A stretch of 64,000 nucleotides of DNA from Paracoccus sp. S1E-3 (GTDB lineage: Bacteria; Pseudomonadota; Alphaproteobacteria; Rhodobacterales; Rhodobacteraceae). A program made the position numbers and the translations under genes. The notes below the pieces were generated by a model that saw only the letters and a list, made by a program, of their open reading frames with translations, was not told the DNA's origin and did not search any database. Positions 9,700 to 18,907 of the stretch are shown piece by piece. Position 1 is the stretch's first letter. The number at the start of each line of letters is the position of its first letter. The DNA lies in contig NZ_JACEMU010000017.1 in NCBI RefSeq assembly GCF_013868135.1, forward strand, positions 174,353 through 238,352, in the 5' to 3' direction.

Positions 9700-11256
9700 T
9701 CAGCCCTCGGACCAGCGGAACAGCCAGGTTTCCGACAGATCGACCTCGCCCGCTTTCAGCACCGCGCTGAGATCGGCCATCTGCGCTCCTTCCGGACTAT
9801 ATTCGAAGGCCAGGCGCATCAGCCCCTGCTGCGGCAGGCGCAGCAGATAAGGATGCTCGATCTTGCCGGCGGTGGCGTTGACCTGAACCTGCGGATCCTC
9901 GCGGCCCTCAAAAGGGGCCAGATCAAAATCGATGAAGAAGCTGCGCGCGCCCTTGCGGTTGATCGACACCCCCGAGCGGGTGGATGTCACCTGCGCCAGC
10001 GTGGTCGGCGGCACGACCTGATCTCCGAAGGCCAGGGTATAGGCGAAATCGGTGCGGTTTCCCGGCTCCAACGGGGCCGAGGGTTGCCAGTAGCTGACGA
10101 TATTGTCGTGGAACTCGCTCTCCACCGGGATCTCGATCAGGGCGACATTGCCCTTGCCCCAGTTGCCCGTGGGGCGGATCCAGGCCGAGGGGCGGCGTTC
10201 GTAATTCGCCTCGGCATCCTGATATTCGGCGAAGTCGCGGGGGCGCTGGATCAGGCCGAAGCCGCGCGGGCCGTCATCGACAAAGGCCGAGATCTGCAGC
10301 TTGGCCGGGTTCGACAGCACCCGCCACAGCCATTGCCCGGCGCCGGTAATCATCTGCAGCCCGTCGCTATCATGGACGGCGGGGCGGTAATCGTCCTGGC
10401 CAGCCGCGTCGGCGGGGCCGAACCAGAACATCGAGGTCAGCGGCGCCACGCCGAAATTGGTCAGCGTGGTGCGCGCAAACAGCGCCACGCGGATGGTCAT
10501 CACCGATTGCGCGCCCGGCGCCAGCACGAATTCGAAGCCGCCCGCGACAGATTTGCTGTCCAGCAGTGCCTGGATGGTGATGGTGCCGGTGTCCGGGTCG
10601 GGATCGTGAATCCAGAATTCGCGGAAGACGGGAAACTCCTCGCCCGCGGCGCTGCCGGTGCCGATGGCCAGACCGCGCGCCGACAGCCCATAGCGGCTGC
10701 CGCGTCCGAGGACGCGGAAATAGGACGCGCCCTGGAACACCGCCAACTCGTCCAGGATGTCGGGTTTGTTCAGCGCGCTGCGGATGCGGAAACCCGACCA
10801 GCCCATGTCGCCCGGGGGCGCCTGGGCGGCATCGGGCGGGAACTGCGCCGGATCGAAATCGAAGACCGAGGGGTCGAAGGGCAGCGGCTGCGGCGAGCCG
10901 TCTCGCACGATGTTGATGCGCACCGGTTCGTAGAAAATCATCCCCGGCGACAGCAGATCCAGCCCGAAGCCCGGAATATCCTTCCACGGATCGGCGTCTC
11001 GCTTGAACCGGATCGCGCGATACTTGTCGTAGTCGATATCCTTGAACGGCCCACTCAATGGCGCGGCCGGCGATTTCCAGTCACGTGCCGCCCAGCCTGC
11101 CGCGATCGCGGCGACGCTTTCAAAGCCGAACGGTGCCGAAGACTCGGTCTCGGGCTGCGGCTCGGCGGTGGCGGGCGAGGTCTGCGCCTGCGCGGATGAC
11201 ACCTGGCTGAGCGCGAAGGCGGCCGAGATTGTTCCAAGAAAATAACGACGTTTCAC
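9700..11256 (-). CDS. opgG: Periplasmic glucan biosynthesis protein OpgG/OpgD family
   Basis: 518 aa from a GTG at 11256. The frame stays open far upstream, but the residues before the GTG are unrelated to the family, and a signal peptide begins exactly here. That peptide starts KRRYFLG, close to the twin-arginine pattern RRxFL, and ends at SSAQA, so export may be by Tat, as for OpgD. The mature protein carries OpgG features: the start FGFESVAAIAAGWAARDW, the segment IRFKRDADPWKD and the ending DLSETWLFRW. The family works in the periplasm on glucan chain branching and size. No good Shine-Dalgarno sequence precedes the GTG. First gene of the opg operon. Confidence 0.9.
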   Translation of the reverse strand: MKRRYFLGTISAAFALSQVSSAQAQTSPATAEPQPETESSAPFGFESVAAIAAGWAARDWKSPAAPLSGPFKDIDYDKYRAIRFKRDADPWKDIPGFGLDLLSPGMIFYEPVRINIVRDGSPQPLPFDPSVFDFDPAQFPPDAAQAPPGDMGWSGFRIRSALNKPDILDELAVFQGASYFRVLGRGSRYGLSARGLAIGTGSAAGEEFPVFREFWIHDPDPDTGTITIQALLDSKSVAGGFEFVLAPGAQSVMTIRVALFARTTLTNFGVAPLTSMFWFGPADAAGQDDYRPAVHDSDGLQMITGAGQWLWRVLSNPAKLQISAFVDDGPRGFGLIQRPRDFAEYQDAEANYERRPSAWIRPTGNWGKGNVALIEIPVESEFHDNIVSYWQPSAPLEPGNRTDFAYTLAFGDQVVPPTTLAQVTSTRSGVSINRKGARSFFIDFDLAPFEGREDPQVQVNATAGKIEHPYLLRLPQQGLMRLAFEYSPEGAQMADLSAVLKAGEVDLSETWLFRWSEG

Positions 11257-11331
11257 GCTGAATGATCCGGCAAGATGATACTCATCGGGTGTTAAGACAT
11301 CGCTGCGATGACAGCAAGAAATGGCTGTATC

Positions 11332-11361
11332 TTTATAGGGCCTTGGGCGGAAATTTGTCAT
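11332..11361 (-). promoter_or_regulatory. Predicted promoter for opgG-opgH-opgC
   Basis: On the minus strand, ATGACA, 18 nt and TATAAA form a good sigma-70-like pair (5 of 6 at each box). It would give a 5' UTR of about 70 nt before the opgG GTG. Confidence 0.5.
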
Positions 11362-11514
11362 TTTTTTGTCGCCGGACCCGCCCATATTCGCCATTTTCGG
11401 TCGCAGTGCGGCGTGGCGCCGCGGGGGTGGACCGACCCGCTGCCTGCGGCTGGGCGCGGCGAATGCCGCCGATGCAGTGGATACGAAACGGCCTCGCATG
11501 GTGGGGGGGTGATG

Positions 11515-11543
11515 TTGACAATAATACTCGGATTTGAAATATG
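11515..11543 (+). promoter_or_regulatory. Possible promoter for exbB-exbD-tonB
   Basis: A perfect -35 box TTGACA is followed after 17 nt by AATATG, in a local AT-rich patch 50 nt before the exbB start. The -10 box is weak. No Fur- or RirA-type operator could be assigned with confidence. Confidence 0.4.
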
Positions 11544-11592
11544 CCCGCCATGCCCTCCGCCCGGTCATGCAACCCTGAAGCGAGTATGTGCC

Positions 11593-12522
11593 ATGTCGAA
11601 GCCCGGAATTCATCGCCTCCCATCGCTTGCCTGCCTGGCCTTCGCCGTTCTGGGGCCGGGCGCGTCGATGGCGCAGACAACACCTGCGGCCACCGAGGGG
11701 GCGCCCTCGGTGCCCAACGCCGCGCCAGCCGCTGCCACCACTCCCGCGCCCGCTGCCGCGCAGGTTCCGGTCCCGGCTGCGACCGACTCGCCGCCGGCCG
11801 AGACCGCGGGCGCCCTCTCGATCCCCGAAGCGATGCTGCCGCATGATCTGTCGCCCTGGGGGATGTTCATAGGCGCCGATATCGTCGTCAAAGGAGTGAT
11901 GGTCGGTCTGGCCTTCGCCTCGGTGCTGACCTGGACCATCCTGATCGTCAAGCTGCTGGAAATGCTGGCCGCAACACGCAATGCACAGCGCAGCGCCCTC
12001 CTGATCGCCACTGCCCCCACCCTGGCCGAGGCCGTCGCCGCCAGCGCCAGGCGCACCGATCCGGCCAGCCGGATGCTGCGCGCCGCCGCCGAGGAGGTCG
12101 ACCGATCGGCCCCGGCCATCGAAGCGGCCGGCACCGCCGGATTGAAGGAGCGGGTCGCCTCCTACCTGTCGGGCATCGTGTCGATGGCGGGCCGCAAGGC
12201 GGGCGTGGGCACCGGGCTGCTGGCCACCATCGGGTCCACCGCGCCTTTCGTGGGGCTGTTCGGCACCGTTTGGGGGATCATGAACAGCTTCATCGGCATC
12301 TCGGAAGCGCAGACCACCAACCTCGCCGTGGTGGCGCCGGGCATCGCCGAGGCGTTGCTGGCCACCGCGCTGGGGCTGGTCGCGGCCATTCCCGCCGTGG
12401 TCATCTATAACTTCTTCGCCCGCCAGATCACCGGCTATCGCCTGCGACTGTCGGAGGCGGCGGCTGGTGTCGAACGCCTTGTCAGCCGTGATCTGGACTT
12501 CCGCCCCCGGGGGAGGGATTGA
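11593..12522 (+). CDS. exbB: TonB-system energizing protein ExbB
   Basis: 309 aa from the ATG at 11593. This start gives a signal peptide ([17 protein letters not shown]) followed by an 80-residue Ala/Pro/Thr-rich periplasmic extension, an architecture known for alphaproteobacterial ExbB. Three membrane segments follow, including [21 protein letters not shown], the MotA/TolQ/ExbB signature. ExbB forms the proton-driven stator that powers TonB-dependent outer-membrane receptors. The gene is followed directly by exbD (1 nt gap) and tonB. TolQ is the alternative, but the signal-peptide extension and the adjacent tonB favour ExbB. Confidence 0.93.
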   Translation: MSKPGIHRLPSLACLAFAVLGPGASMAQTTPAATEGAPSVPNAAPAAATTPAPAAAQVPVPAATDSPPAETAGALSIPEAMLPHDLSPWGMFIGADIVVKGVMVGLAFASVLTWTILIVKLLEMLAATRNAQRSALLIATAPTLAEAVAASARRTDPASRMLRAAAEEVDRSAPAIEAAGTAGLKERVASYLSGIVSMAGRKAGVGTGLLATIGSTAPFVGLFGTVWGIMNSFIGISEAQTTNLAVVAPGIAEALLATALGLVAAIPAVVIYNFFARQITGYRLRLSEAAAGVERLVSRDLDFRPRGRD

Positions 12523-12523
12523 G

Positions 12524-12991
12524 ATGGCGGGTCGACTGCAGGATGACGATTCCCTGACCGAAAACCACGAAATCAACGTCACGCCCTTCATCGACGTGAT
12601 GCTGGTGCTGCTGATCATCTTCATGGTCGCGGCGCCGCTGGCGACGGTGGACATCAATGTCGATCTGCCGGCCTCGCGCGGAGCGGCGTCGCAACGGCCC
12701 GCGCAGCCGGTCTGGCTGACCATCGCGGCGGATCGCTCGCTGGCGCTGGGGCAGGTTCCGGTCACGCAACAGGCGCTTGCGGCGCAACTGGACGCGGAAA
12801 CCGGCGGTGACCGAGAAACCCGGATTTTCCTGCGCGCCGACAAGGCGGTCAGCTATGGCGAGGTGATGGAGGTGATGAACCTGCTGCGCGATCACGCCTA
12901 TACCAAGATCGCCCTGGTCGGTCTGGACGCCACGGCGTTGCCCCCAGCCGGGACACCGGCGGCTGCAGTCCCTGCGGACGCAGCGCCATGA
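12524..12991 (+). CDS. exbD: TonB-system protein ExbD
   Basis: 155 aa, start fixed by GGGAGG upstream of the ATG at 12524. A short cytoplasmic N-terminus contains EINVTPFIDVMLVLLIIFMV, in which the single membrane helix carries the conserved Asp that moves protons in the ExbB/ExbD motor. The periplasmic domain ends in an Ala/Pro tail. The stop overlaps the tonB start (ATGA). Confidence 0.93.
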   Translation: MAGRLQDDDSLTENHEINVTPFIDVMLVLLIIFMVAAPLATVDINVDLPASRGAASQRPAQPVWLTIAADRSLALGQVPVTQQALAAQLDAETGGDRETRIFLRADKAVSYGEVMEVMNLLRDHAYTKIALVGLDATALPPAGTPAAAVPADAAP

Positions 12992-13875
12992 ACTGGAGCG
13001 GCGCCCTGCGCTGGGGGGGTATCGGCGCGGCGGTGGCCGCGGCCCATGTCGCGGCTGGCATCTGGGTGGAGCGGGCGGCGCAGCGCAATGCTGTCCTGAC
13101 GCTGCCCGCGCCGGTCTTTGCGGAATTGCTGCCCGAACGCGCCGCCCCCGCGCCGCCCGCCGAGGCTGCCCCGGCCGAGGAAAGCGCGGCTGAAACCGAG
13201 CCGCAGCCACTGCCCGAACCCGATCCCAAGCCCGAGCAGGCTGAAGCCCCGGCGCCGGAGCCGGCCGAAGCGCCCGAGCCGGAGTCGGCCCCCGATTTCG
13301 AGGTGCCGCCACTGACGGAACTGCCGCCGATCACCGATTTTTCGGAACTTCTGCCCGAATCGGCGCTGGCGCTGACGGCCTCCGAACGGCCCCGAACCCG
13401 ACCCGAGCGGCGCGCGCCAGAGCCTCGGCAGGTGCGCCGCGATGACAGGCCCGAGCCGCCAAAGGAAGAACCCCGCCGCGCGCGCGCGCCCGCGCAGACC
13501 CAAAAGGCCGAGCGCGCCGCGCCGTCCGAAAACGCGACATCGCAGCGCCGCGGCGGCCCGGCGCAGGGTCAGGCACGCGCCGGCACCGGCGCCAGCAAGG
13601 CGCAGATGGACAGCTGGACCAGCAGGGTTGGCGGTCGGGTGGCCTCGCATATGAAGCGCACGCGCGTGCCGGGTGGCGGTCGGGGATCGGTGACGATTCA
13701 GGTCTCGGTCTCGATTTCGGGGAATGGCGCGGCCTCTGCGCGGGTAACCAGTTCGACCGGAAATGGACAGGTCGATGCCGCCCTGGCGCGGCAAGCGGGG
13801 CGGATGCCGCGGATGCCCGCGCCGCCGAACGGGCAGGGTGCGTCCTTCGTGCTGCCGATCAGAGTTGATCTGTAG
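12988..13875 (+). CDS. tonB: Energy transducer TonB
   Basis: 295 aa. One N-terminal membrane anchor with a His (AAAHVAAGIWV) is followed by a long Pro/Glu/Ala-rich spacer (about residues 45-130), an Arg-rich segment, and a C-terminal TonB domain of about 85 residues with GRVASHMKR, GSVTIQVSVS and the ending SFVLPIRVDL. It transmits the ExbB/ExbD proton-motive energy across the periplasm to outer-membrane siderophore or heme receptors. It overlaps exbD by 4 nt. No TonB-dependent receptor lies in the window. Confidence 0.92.
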   Translation: MNWSGALRWGGIGAAVAAAHVAAGIWVERAAQRNAVLTLPAPVFAELLPERAAPAPPAEAAPAEESAAETEPQPLPEPDPKPEQAEAPAPEPAEAPEPESAPDFEVPPLTELPPITDFSELLPESALALTASERPRTRPERRAPEPRQVRRDDRPEPPKEEPRRARAPAQTQKAERAAPSENATSQRRGGPAQGQARAGTGASKAQMDSWTSRVGGRVASHMKRTRVPGGGRGSVTIQVSVSISGNGAASARVTSSTGNGQVDAALARQAGRMPRMPAPPNGQGASFVLPIRVDL

Positions 13876-13958
13876 GGCGTTGGGCCGATGCGCCATAAAC
13901 TTGGTAATTTCAGTCGGAATTATTATTTCACCCCCGTCCTGACTTGGGAGACGCCCGC

Positions 13959-14972
13959 ATGAGACATACCCCCCTGCCGCAGTTCCAGGCCGAGGCCCCC
14001 GTCGCCATCGCCTTCGACGTGCTGGACCAAATGCTGCGCGACCAGGCCGAACAGCACGGCCTGGCGCTGCATTCCGGGCATGGGCGCTCGACCTGGGTCG
14101 AGATAGGGCAGGGCGAATATGGCGCGCGGCGTCAGGGGGACGGCGTGATTGTCTTCGCCCGCGCGAACAGCCGCGACTGGCTGTTTACGCTGAAGGAGGC
14201 GGCGACGGCCCATGTGGCGGCCTTGGGTTGCGTGACGGCGCAGGCGCTCAATTGGACGGGACCCGAACAGGCGGGCGCCTTTCCGCCGAATTTCAGCCTT
14301 GGCCGGGTGGCATGGGTTCGCCCGCTGGGGACGGATTTCCTGCGTATGCGGATCGACGCGGGCGACATCGCCCGGCTCGGCCGCGACATGATCCATTTCC
14401 GCATCGTGTTGCCGCAGCCCGATGGCCCGACCGAATGGCCGCGCCTGTCCGAAACCGGGCAGGCGATCTTTCCGCAGGATCTGCACCGGCCGGCCTATAC
14501 GGTGTCGGCCATCGACGTCGATGCGGGCTGGCTCGAGACGGATATTTTTGTCCATGACGGGGGGCGGATCTGCGATTTCGCCAGCCGGACAGAGGCGGGG
14601 ACGGAACTGGGCGTGATGGGACCGGGCGGCGGCGGGGTGCCGCTGGCGGGGCGCCTGCTGATCGGCGGGGACGAAACCGCCTATCCGGCACTGGCGCGCA
14701 TCATCGCCGCGCAGGCGCCCGAGGCGCGGATCGACTGCCACCTGTTCGGGGTAAGCGCGGATTATGCGCTGCCTGCCCATCCCGGTCTGCGCCTGACCCA
14801 CAGCCCCGCGGGCGAGGCCGATCTGGCCGCGACGCTGACCGAAATCGGTGCCGAAAAAGTCTGGATCGCCACGGAAAAGGGCCGGCTTCAACCACTGAAG
14901 CAGGCGGTGCTCCGCCATATCCCGAAGGACCGGTCGCATCTGGCCGCCTATTGGAACGCCTCGGCCGGCTAG
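13959..14972 (+). CDS. DUF2218 - siderophore-interacting FAD reductase fusion
   Basis: 337 aa from the ATG at 13959 (GGGAG 8 nt upstream). Residues 1-95 match DUF2218 (FDVLDQMLRDQAEQHG...). From about residue 105 a siderophore-interacting protein (ViuB/SIP) module follows: FAD-binding part with RMRIDAGDIARLGRDMIHFR and the C-terminal SIP domain with LLIGGDETAYPALARI and KVWIATEKG. Members reduce the ferric siderophore in the cytoplasm to release iron. The gene sits 83 nt after tonB on the same strand, which fits an iron-uptake unit. The role of DUF2218 is unknown. Confidence 0.88.
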   Translation: MRHTPLPQFQAEAPVAIAFDVLDQMLRDQAEQHGLALHSGHGRSTWVEIGQGEYGARRQGDGVIVFARANSRDWLFTLKEAATAHVAALGCVTAQALNWTGPEQAGAFPPNFSLGRVAWVRPLGTDFLRMRIDAGDIARLGRDMIHFRIVLPQPDGPTEWPRLSETGQAIFPQDLHRPAYTVSAIDVDAGWLETDIFVHDGGRICDFASRTEAGTELGVMGPGGGGVPLAGRLLIGGDETAYPALARIIAAQAPEARIDCHLFGVSADYALPAHPGLRLTHSPAGEADLAATLTEIGAEKVWIATEKGRLQPLKQAVLRHIPKDRSHLAAYWNASAG

Positions 14973-15350
14973 CGCGCCGGGCCGATGTCGTGGGTCGCGG
15001 GCAGCGCGGCCTCGGCGCCGTTCGTATCGATCCGGGCCGCATTCAACCCTTGGGTCCGGGAGTGTCGCCCGGCTTTCCAAAAGATCATGGTGAGCGTCAG
15101 GCCCGTATTCCGTGCGTGACAGGCTGCAGGTCCCCTCCCGTTGCCGCCAGCCACATCCGACCAGACGCCGCATGGCGGTAGGCCGTCGACGAGGAAGGCC
15201 GCGGCCAGTGGATAGGCCACTTCTGCAGTTGCGCCGGGATCATGCGGCCGAAACCCAGCCGAAACATGCACATATGGCGGGATGCTTGGCGATTGATGCG
15301 CGCGGCGTGGTGCCGCTTCAGCGTGCCCCGGCACGGCCGGGAACGGTCCA
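14973..15350. other. 378-nt gap between convergent genes, no convincing gene
   Basis: This stretch lies between the ends of the siderophore reductase (+) and dnaE2 (-). A minus-strand frame of 121 codons (14969-15334) exists, but its product is rich in Pro/Gly/Ala/Arg, shows no motif and has no good ribosome-binding site. No terminator with a T-run and no RNA gene were recognised. Confidence 0.5.
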
Positions 15351-18300
15351 TCAGTGAAAATCGCGCGAGTTCGGCAGCACCCGCAGGTTGCGCGGATGGC
15401 TGCGTCCCGTGGCGCCGGTCGGGGGGGCGGGGCCGGTCAGGCCGGCCAGCCGGGCCAGCACGTCGCTGCGGTCGGTCAGGCTGTGGACGACGACATGGGT
15501 AACGCCTTCGGCGCGCTGGATGCCGCCCTCCAACGCGAGGACGCGGGCGGTCATGGCGGGTTTGCGGAAGGCCTCGAACACCTTGGGCCAGAGAACCAGA
15601 TTGGCGCTGCCGGTCTCGTCTTCGATGGTGACGAAGCACACCCCCTTGGCCGATCCGGGGCGTTGGCGGATCAGCACCAGCCCGGCCAGCTTGACCGAAG
15701 CGCCATTGCGCAAACGCCCGAGGTCGCGGACGCTGACATAGCCCTGCGCGCGCAGGCTGGCGCGCAGGAAGCGCATCGGATGGGCCTTCAGCGACAGGCG
15801 CAGGGTCTGGTAATCGGCCACCACCTGCTCGCAGGCCGGCATCGCGGGCAGGGTGACGGGCGGATCGGCGCCCTCGTCCACGGCGAACAGCGGCAAGGGT
15901 GGCGCGTCCTTCAGCGCGCGGGCGTCCCACAGGGCCGCGCGCCGGTCCAACCCGCAGGACCCGAACGCATCGCCTTCCGCCAGCCGGCGGATCGCGGGGG
16001 CAGTCAGCGGGGCGCGGCGCTGAAGATCCTCGGGATCGGTATAGGGCGCATCGCGGGACGCAATCAGACGCGCGGCGTCTTCAATGCGAAAACCGTCGAT
16101 CTGGCGCAGGCCAAGGCGCAGGGCGAAGGGGTGGGGCGGCGCGCTGTCTTCCGCTGGCGCCGGAAGGTCTGGCGGGTAGGGAAGCGCCCCGTTTCCCGCG
16201 GCGGACCGCCCCCGCTGGGGGGAAGAATCGCCCATGACGCAGGGTTCCAACCTATTGTCCCAATCCGAGAAATTCACATCGGCGGGCAGCACCGTCACCC
16301 CATGTTCGCGGGCATCGCGGACGATCTGGGCCGGGGCATAGAAGCCCATCGGCTGGCTGTTCAGCAGGGCGGCGGCGAAGACGCCGGGATAATGCAGCTT
16401 CAGCCATGCGGACACATAGACCAGATGCGCGAAGGCCGCCGCGTGGCTTTCGGGAAAGCCGTAATCGCCAAACCCCTTGATCTGGTCGAAGCAGCGACGG
16501 GCGAATTCGGGATCATAGCCGCGCCCTACCATGCGTCCGACCATCTTCTCCTCCAACTCCCCGATGGTCCCGCGCGAGCGGAAGGTGGCCATGGCCTTGC
16601 GCAGCTCATTCGCCTCGCCGTCGGAAAATTCCGCCGCGACCATGGCGATCTTCATCGCCTGTTCCTGAAAAATCGGCACGCCTCTGGTCCGGCTGAGGAT
16701 GGTGCGCAACTCATCCGGGTCATGACCCGGACCCGGCGAAGGATAATCCTCGACTTCCTTTCCATTGCGGCGGCGCAGATAGGGATGGACCATATCGCCC
16801 TGAATGGGGCCGGGGCGGACGATGGCGACCTCGATCACCAGATCATAAAAGCATTGCGGACGCAGGCGCGGCAGCATGTTCATCTGCGCCCGGCTTTCGA
16901 CCTGAAAGACCCCGACGCTGTCGCCTTCGCACAGCATCTCATAGACCGCAGGATCGTCGGCCGGGACCGAAGCCAGTGTCAGATCCTTCCCGTAATGGGC
17001 GGAAATCATGTCGAAAGACTTTCGGATGCAGGTCAGCATCCCCAACGCCAGCACATCCACCTTGAGGATGCCGAGCGCGTCGATATCGTCCTTGTCCCAT
17101 TCGATGAAACTGCGCTCGGGCATGGCACCGTTGCCGATGGGCACGGTCTCGGTCAGCGGGCCTTCGGTCAGGATGAAGCCGCCGACATGCTGGGACAGAT
17201 GGCGGGGCATGCCGATCATCTGCTCGGCCAGCCGGATGGTCATTGCCAGCCGCTTGTCGCCCTTGGGCAGACCGGCCTGACCGGCATGTTCCAGCGCCTC
17301 GCCCCAGCTGCCCCAGACGGTGTTGGCAAGCGCTGCCGTCACATCCTCGGACAGGCCCATGGCCTTTCCGACCTCGCGGATGGCGCTGCGCGGGCGGTAA
17401 TGGATCACGGTCGCGCACAGGCCGGCCCGGTCACGGCCATATTTTTCATAGATGTGCTGGATCACCTCCTCGCGGCGTTCATGTTCGAAATCCACGTCGA
17501 TATCGGGCGGCTCGTCGCGGGATTCGCTGATGAAGCGTTCGAACAGAAGCTCGCTGGTGGCGGGATCGACTGGGGTGATGCCCAGCACGAAGCAGACGGC
17601 GCTGTTGGCGGCCGAGCCGCGCCCCTGACAGAGGATGCCTTCGCCGCGCGCGAAATGGACGATGTCATGGACGGTCAGGAAATACTGGGCGATGCGCTTC
17701 TTCGCGATCAGGGTCAGTTCATGCTGAAGCTGGGCGCGGACCTTGTCGGGGATGCCTGTGGGATAGCGTTCCGCCGCCCCCGCCCATGTCAGTGCGGCGA
17801 GGTGGCTTTCCGGGCTTTCGCCCGCGGGCACGGTTTCGTTCGGATATTCATAGGCGAGATCGGTCAGCCGGAAGGCGCAGGCCTCGGCGACGATGCGGGT
17901 CTGCGCCAGCGCATCGGGCCAGCGGGCGAACAGGCGCGCCATCTCGGCCGGGGATTTCAGGTAGCGTTCGGCATTGGGGTTCAGCCGCCGTCCGGCGCGG
18001 TCGATGGTCACGCCTTCGCGGATGCAGGTCATCACATCCTGCAAGGGGCGGCGGTCGGGGGCGTGGTAATGCACGTCATTGGTCGCGAGGATCGCCAGCC
18101 CCGCCGCCCTCGCCGCCCGGTCCAGCCGGTTGATCCGCGCCACGTCATCGCCGCGATAGAGATAGGAGGCCGCGACATGGCGCAGCCCCGGCAGCCGCGC
18201 GGCAAGGCCGGGCAGGGTGGCCAGATCGGCGCGGCTGCAGCGCTCGGGCGGGATCCAGATCAGCTGCAGGCCCTCGGCATGGGCCGCCAGATCGTCGAGG

Positions 18301-18701
18301 CTGAGATCGCAGGCCCCCTTGGCCTGCCATTTGCCGTCCAGATCATGCCGCCGTCCCTTGGCGATCAGCGTCGACAGCCGCCCGTAAGCGGTCCGGCCGG
18401 TCGGATAGGCCAGAAACGCCGTGCCGTCCGCCAGCACGATCCGCGCCCCGATCAGCGGCCGCATCTGCGCCTTCACGGCGGCGACATGCAGCCGCACCAC
18501 GCCCGCGAGACTGTTCAGATCCGCCACCCCGATCGCGTCATGGCCAAGCGCATGGGCGGTCAGCACCAACTCATCCGCGGTGCTGGCGCCGCGCAGGAAG
18601 GAGAAGGGGGTGGTGATGCCCAGCTCGACAAAGCCCGCTGGCGGGTTGGGGGTGAAGTCGCCCGACAGAAGCGGGCGCTGGGGACGTTCATGCTCGGGCA
18701 T
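15351..18701 (-). CDS. dnaE2: Error-prone DNA polymerase DnaE2
   Basis: 1116 aa, usual length for DnaE2. It opens with a PHP domain (FVELGITTPFSFLRGASTADEL), followed by the polymerase III alpha core. The core holds the catalytic PDIDVDFEHERREEVIQHIY motif with its acidic triad, GRGSAANSAVCF and GFGDYGFPESHAAAFAHLVY. An OB-fold region lies near the C-terminus (VKLAGLVLIRQRPGSAKGV). It is the translesion polymerase of the ImuA-ImuB-DnaE2 mutasome, responsible for SOS mutagenesis in alphaproteobacteria. The start overlaps the stop of a 68-codon frame (TGATG), not imuB itself. Expression should follow the LexA box before imuA. Confidence 0.95.
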   Translation of the reverse strand: MPEHERPQRPLLSGDFTPNPPAGFVELGITTPFSFLRGASTADELVLTAHALGHDAIGVADLNSLAGVVRLHVAAVKAQMRPLIGARIVLADGTAFLAYPTGRTAYGRLSTLIAKGRRHDLDGKWQAKGACDLSLDDLAAHAEGLQLIWIPPERCSRADLATLPGLAARLPGLRHVAASYLYRGDDVARINRLDRAARAAGLAILATNDVHYHAPDRRPLQDVMTCIREGVTIDRAGRRLNPNAERYLKSPAEMARLFARWPDALAQTRIVAEACAFRLTDLAYEYPNETVPAGESPESHLAALTWAGAAERYPTGIPDKVRAQLQHELTLIAKKRIAQYFLTVHDIVHFARGEGILCQGRGSAANSAVCFVLGITPVDPATSELLFERFISESRDEPPDIDVDFEHERREEVIQHIYEKYGRDRAGLCATVIHYRPRSAIREVGKAMGLSEDVTAALANTVWGSWGEALEHAGQAGLPKGDKRLAMTIRLAEQMIGMPRHLSQHVGGFILTEGPLTETVPIGNGAMPERSFIEWDKDDIDALGILKVDVLALGMLTCIRKSFDMISAHYGKDLTLASVPADDPAVYEMLCEGDSVGVFQVESRAQMNMLPRLRPQCFYDLVIEVAIVRPGPIQGDMVHPYLRRRNGKEVEDYPSPGPGHDPDELRTILSRTRGVPIFQEQAMKIAMVAAEFSDGEANELRKAMATFRSRGTIGELEEKMVGRMVGRGYDPEFARRCFDQIKGFGDYGFPESHAAAFAHLVYVSAWLKLHYPGVFAAALLNSQPMGFYAPAQIVRDAREHGVTVLPADVNFSDWDNRLEPCVMGDSSPQRGRSAAGNGALPYPPDLPAPAEDSAPPHPFALRLGLRQIDGFRIEDAARLIASRDAPYTDPEDLQRRAPLTAPAIRRLAEGDAFGSCGLDRRAALWDARALKDAPPLPLFAVDEGADPPVTLPAMPACEQVVADYQTLRLSLKAHPMRFLRASLRAQGYVSVRDLGRLRNGASVKLAGLVLIRQRPGSAKGVCFVTIEDETGSANLVLWPKVFEAFRKPAMTARVLALEGGIQRAEGVTHVVVHSLTDRSDVLARLAGLTGPAPPTGATGRSHPRNLRVLPNSRDFH

Positions 18702-18907
18702 CAGGAGGAGACCTTTGGAAGGTCGGTCCGGCGCGGGAGTGCGTCCCGTTGTGCATCACTCATGATGCCGCCATGAAGGCGGGTCCGGCGCGGTTCCGGT
18801 CCTGTCCGGGGCGTCTTCCGGCAGGATCCGGCCCAGCCCCGGCCTACGCGCGATGCGGGCCGGTTGTCCGCAGCATCGGAGCCGCAGAAAGGTTTATGCT
18901 TGGGCAT
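18701..18907 (-). CDS. Possible small protein between imuB and dnaE2
   Basis: A 68-codon frame is joined by TGATG to the imuB stop upstream and by TGATG to the dnaE2 start downstream. It begins MPKHKPF, and its first 18 nt (TGATGCCCAAGCATAAAC) differ at only two positions from the dnaE2 start region (TGATGCCCGAGCATGAAC). The rest is rich in Arg/Pro/Gly with no recognised domain. Either it is a coupled small gene, or the segment is an insertion or duplication that displaced the original imuB-dnaE2 junction. The second reading is at least as likely. Confidence 0.35.
   Translation of the reverse strand: MPKHKPFCGSDAADNRPASRVGRGWAGSCRKTPRTGPEPRRTRLHGGIMSDAQRDALPRRTDLPKVSS

Noticed and set aside
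7573..11199. A 1208-codon plus-strand frame across the opg operon
   Set aside because: Entirely antisense to opgH and opgG; the product is His/Gln/Arg-rich with no motif, while the minus strand gives clear families.
11257..12843. Upstream extension of the opgG frame to 1047 codons
   Set aside because: The extra 500 codons run antisense through exbB and exbD; the signal peptide and family start lie at the GTG at 11256.
14969..15334. A 121-codon minus frame downstream of dnaE2
   Set aside because: No motif, no ribosome-binding site and composition of non-coding GC-rich DNA.
15354..18776. An 1140-codon plus-strand frame opposite dnaE2
   Set aside because: A shadow of dnaE2; no domain, and the minus frame carries a full catalytic polymerase.
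18780..18840. A second LexA-like site (GTTC-N7-GTCC) between imuB and dnaE2
   Set aside because: One mismatch in a very GC-rich stretch inside an operon is expected by chance; the exact box before imuA suffices.
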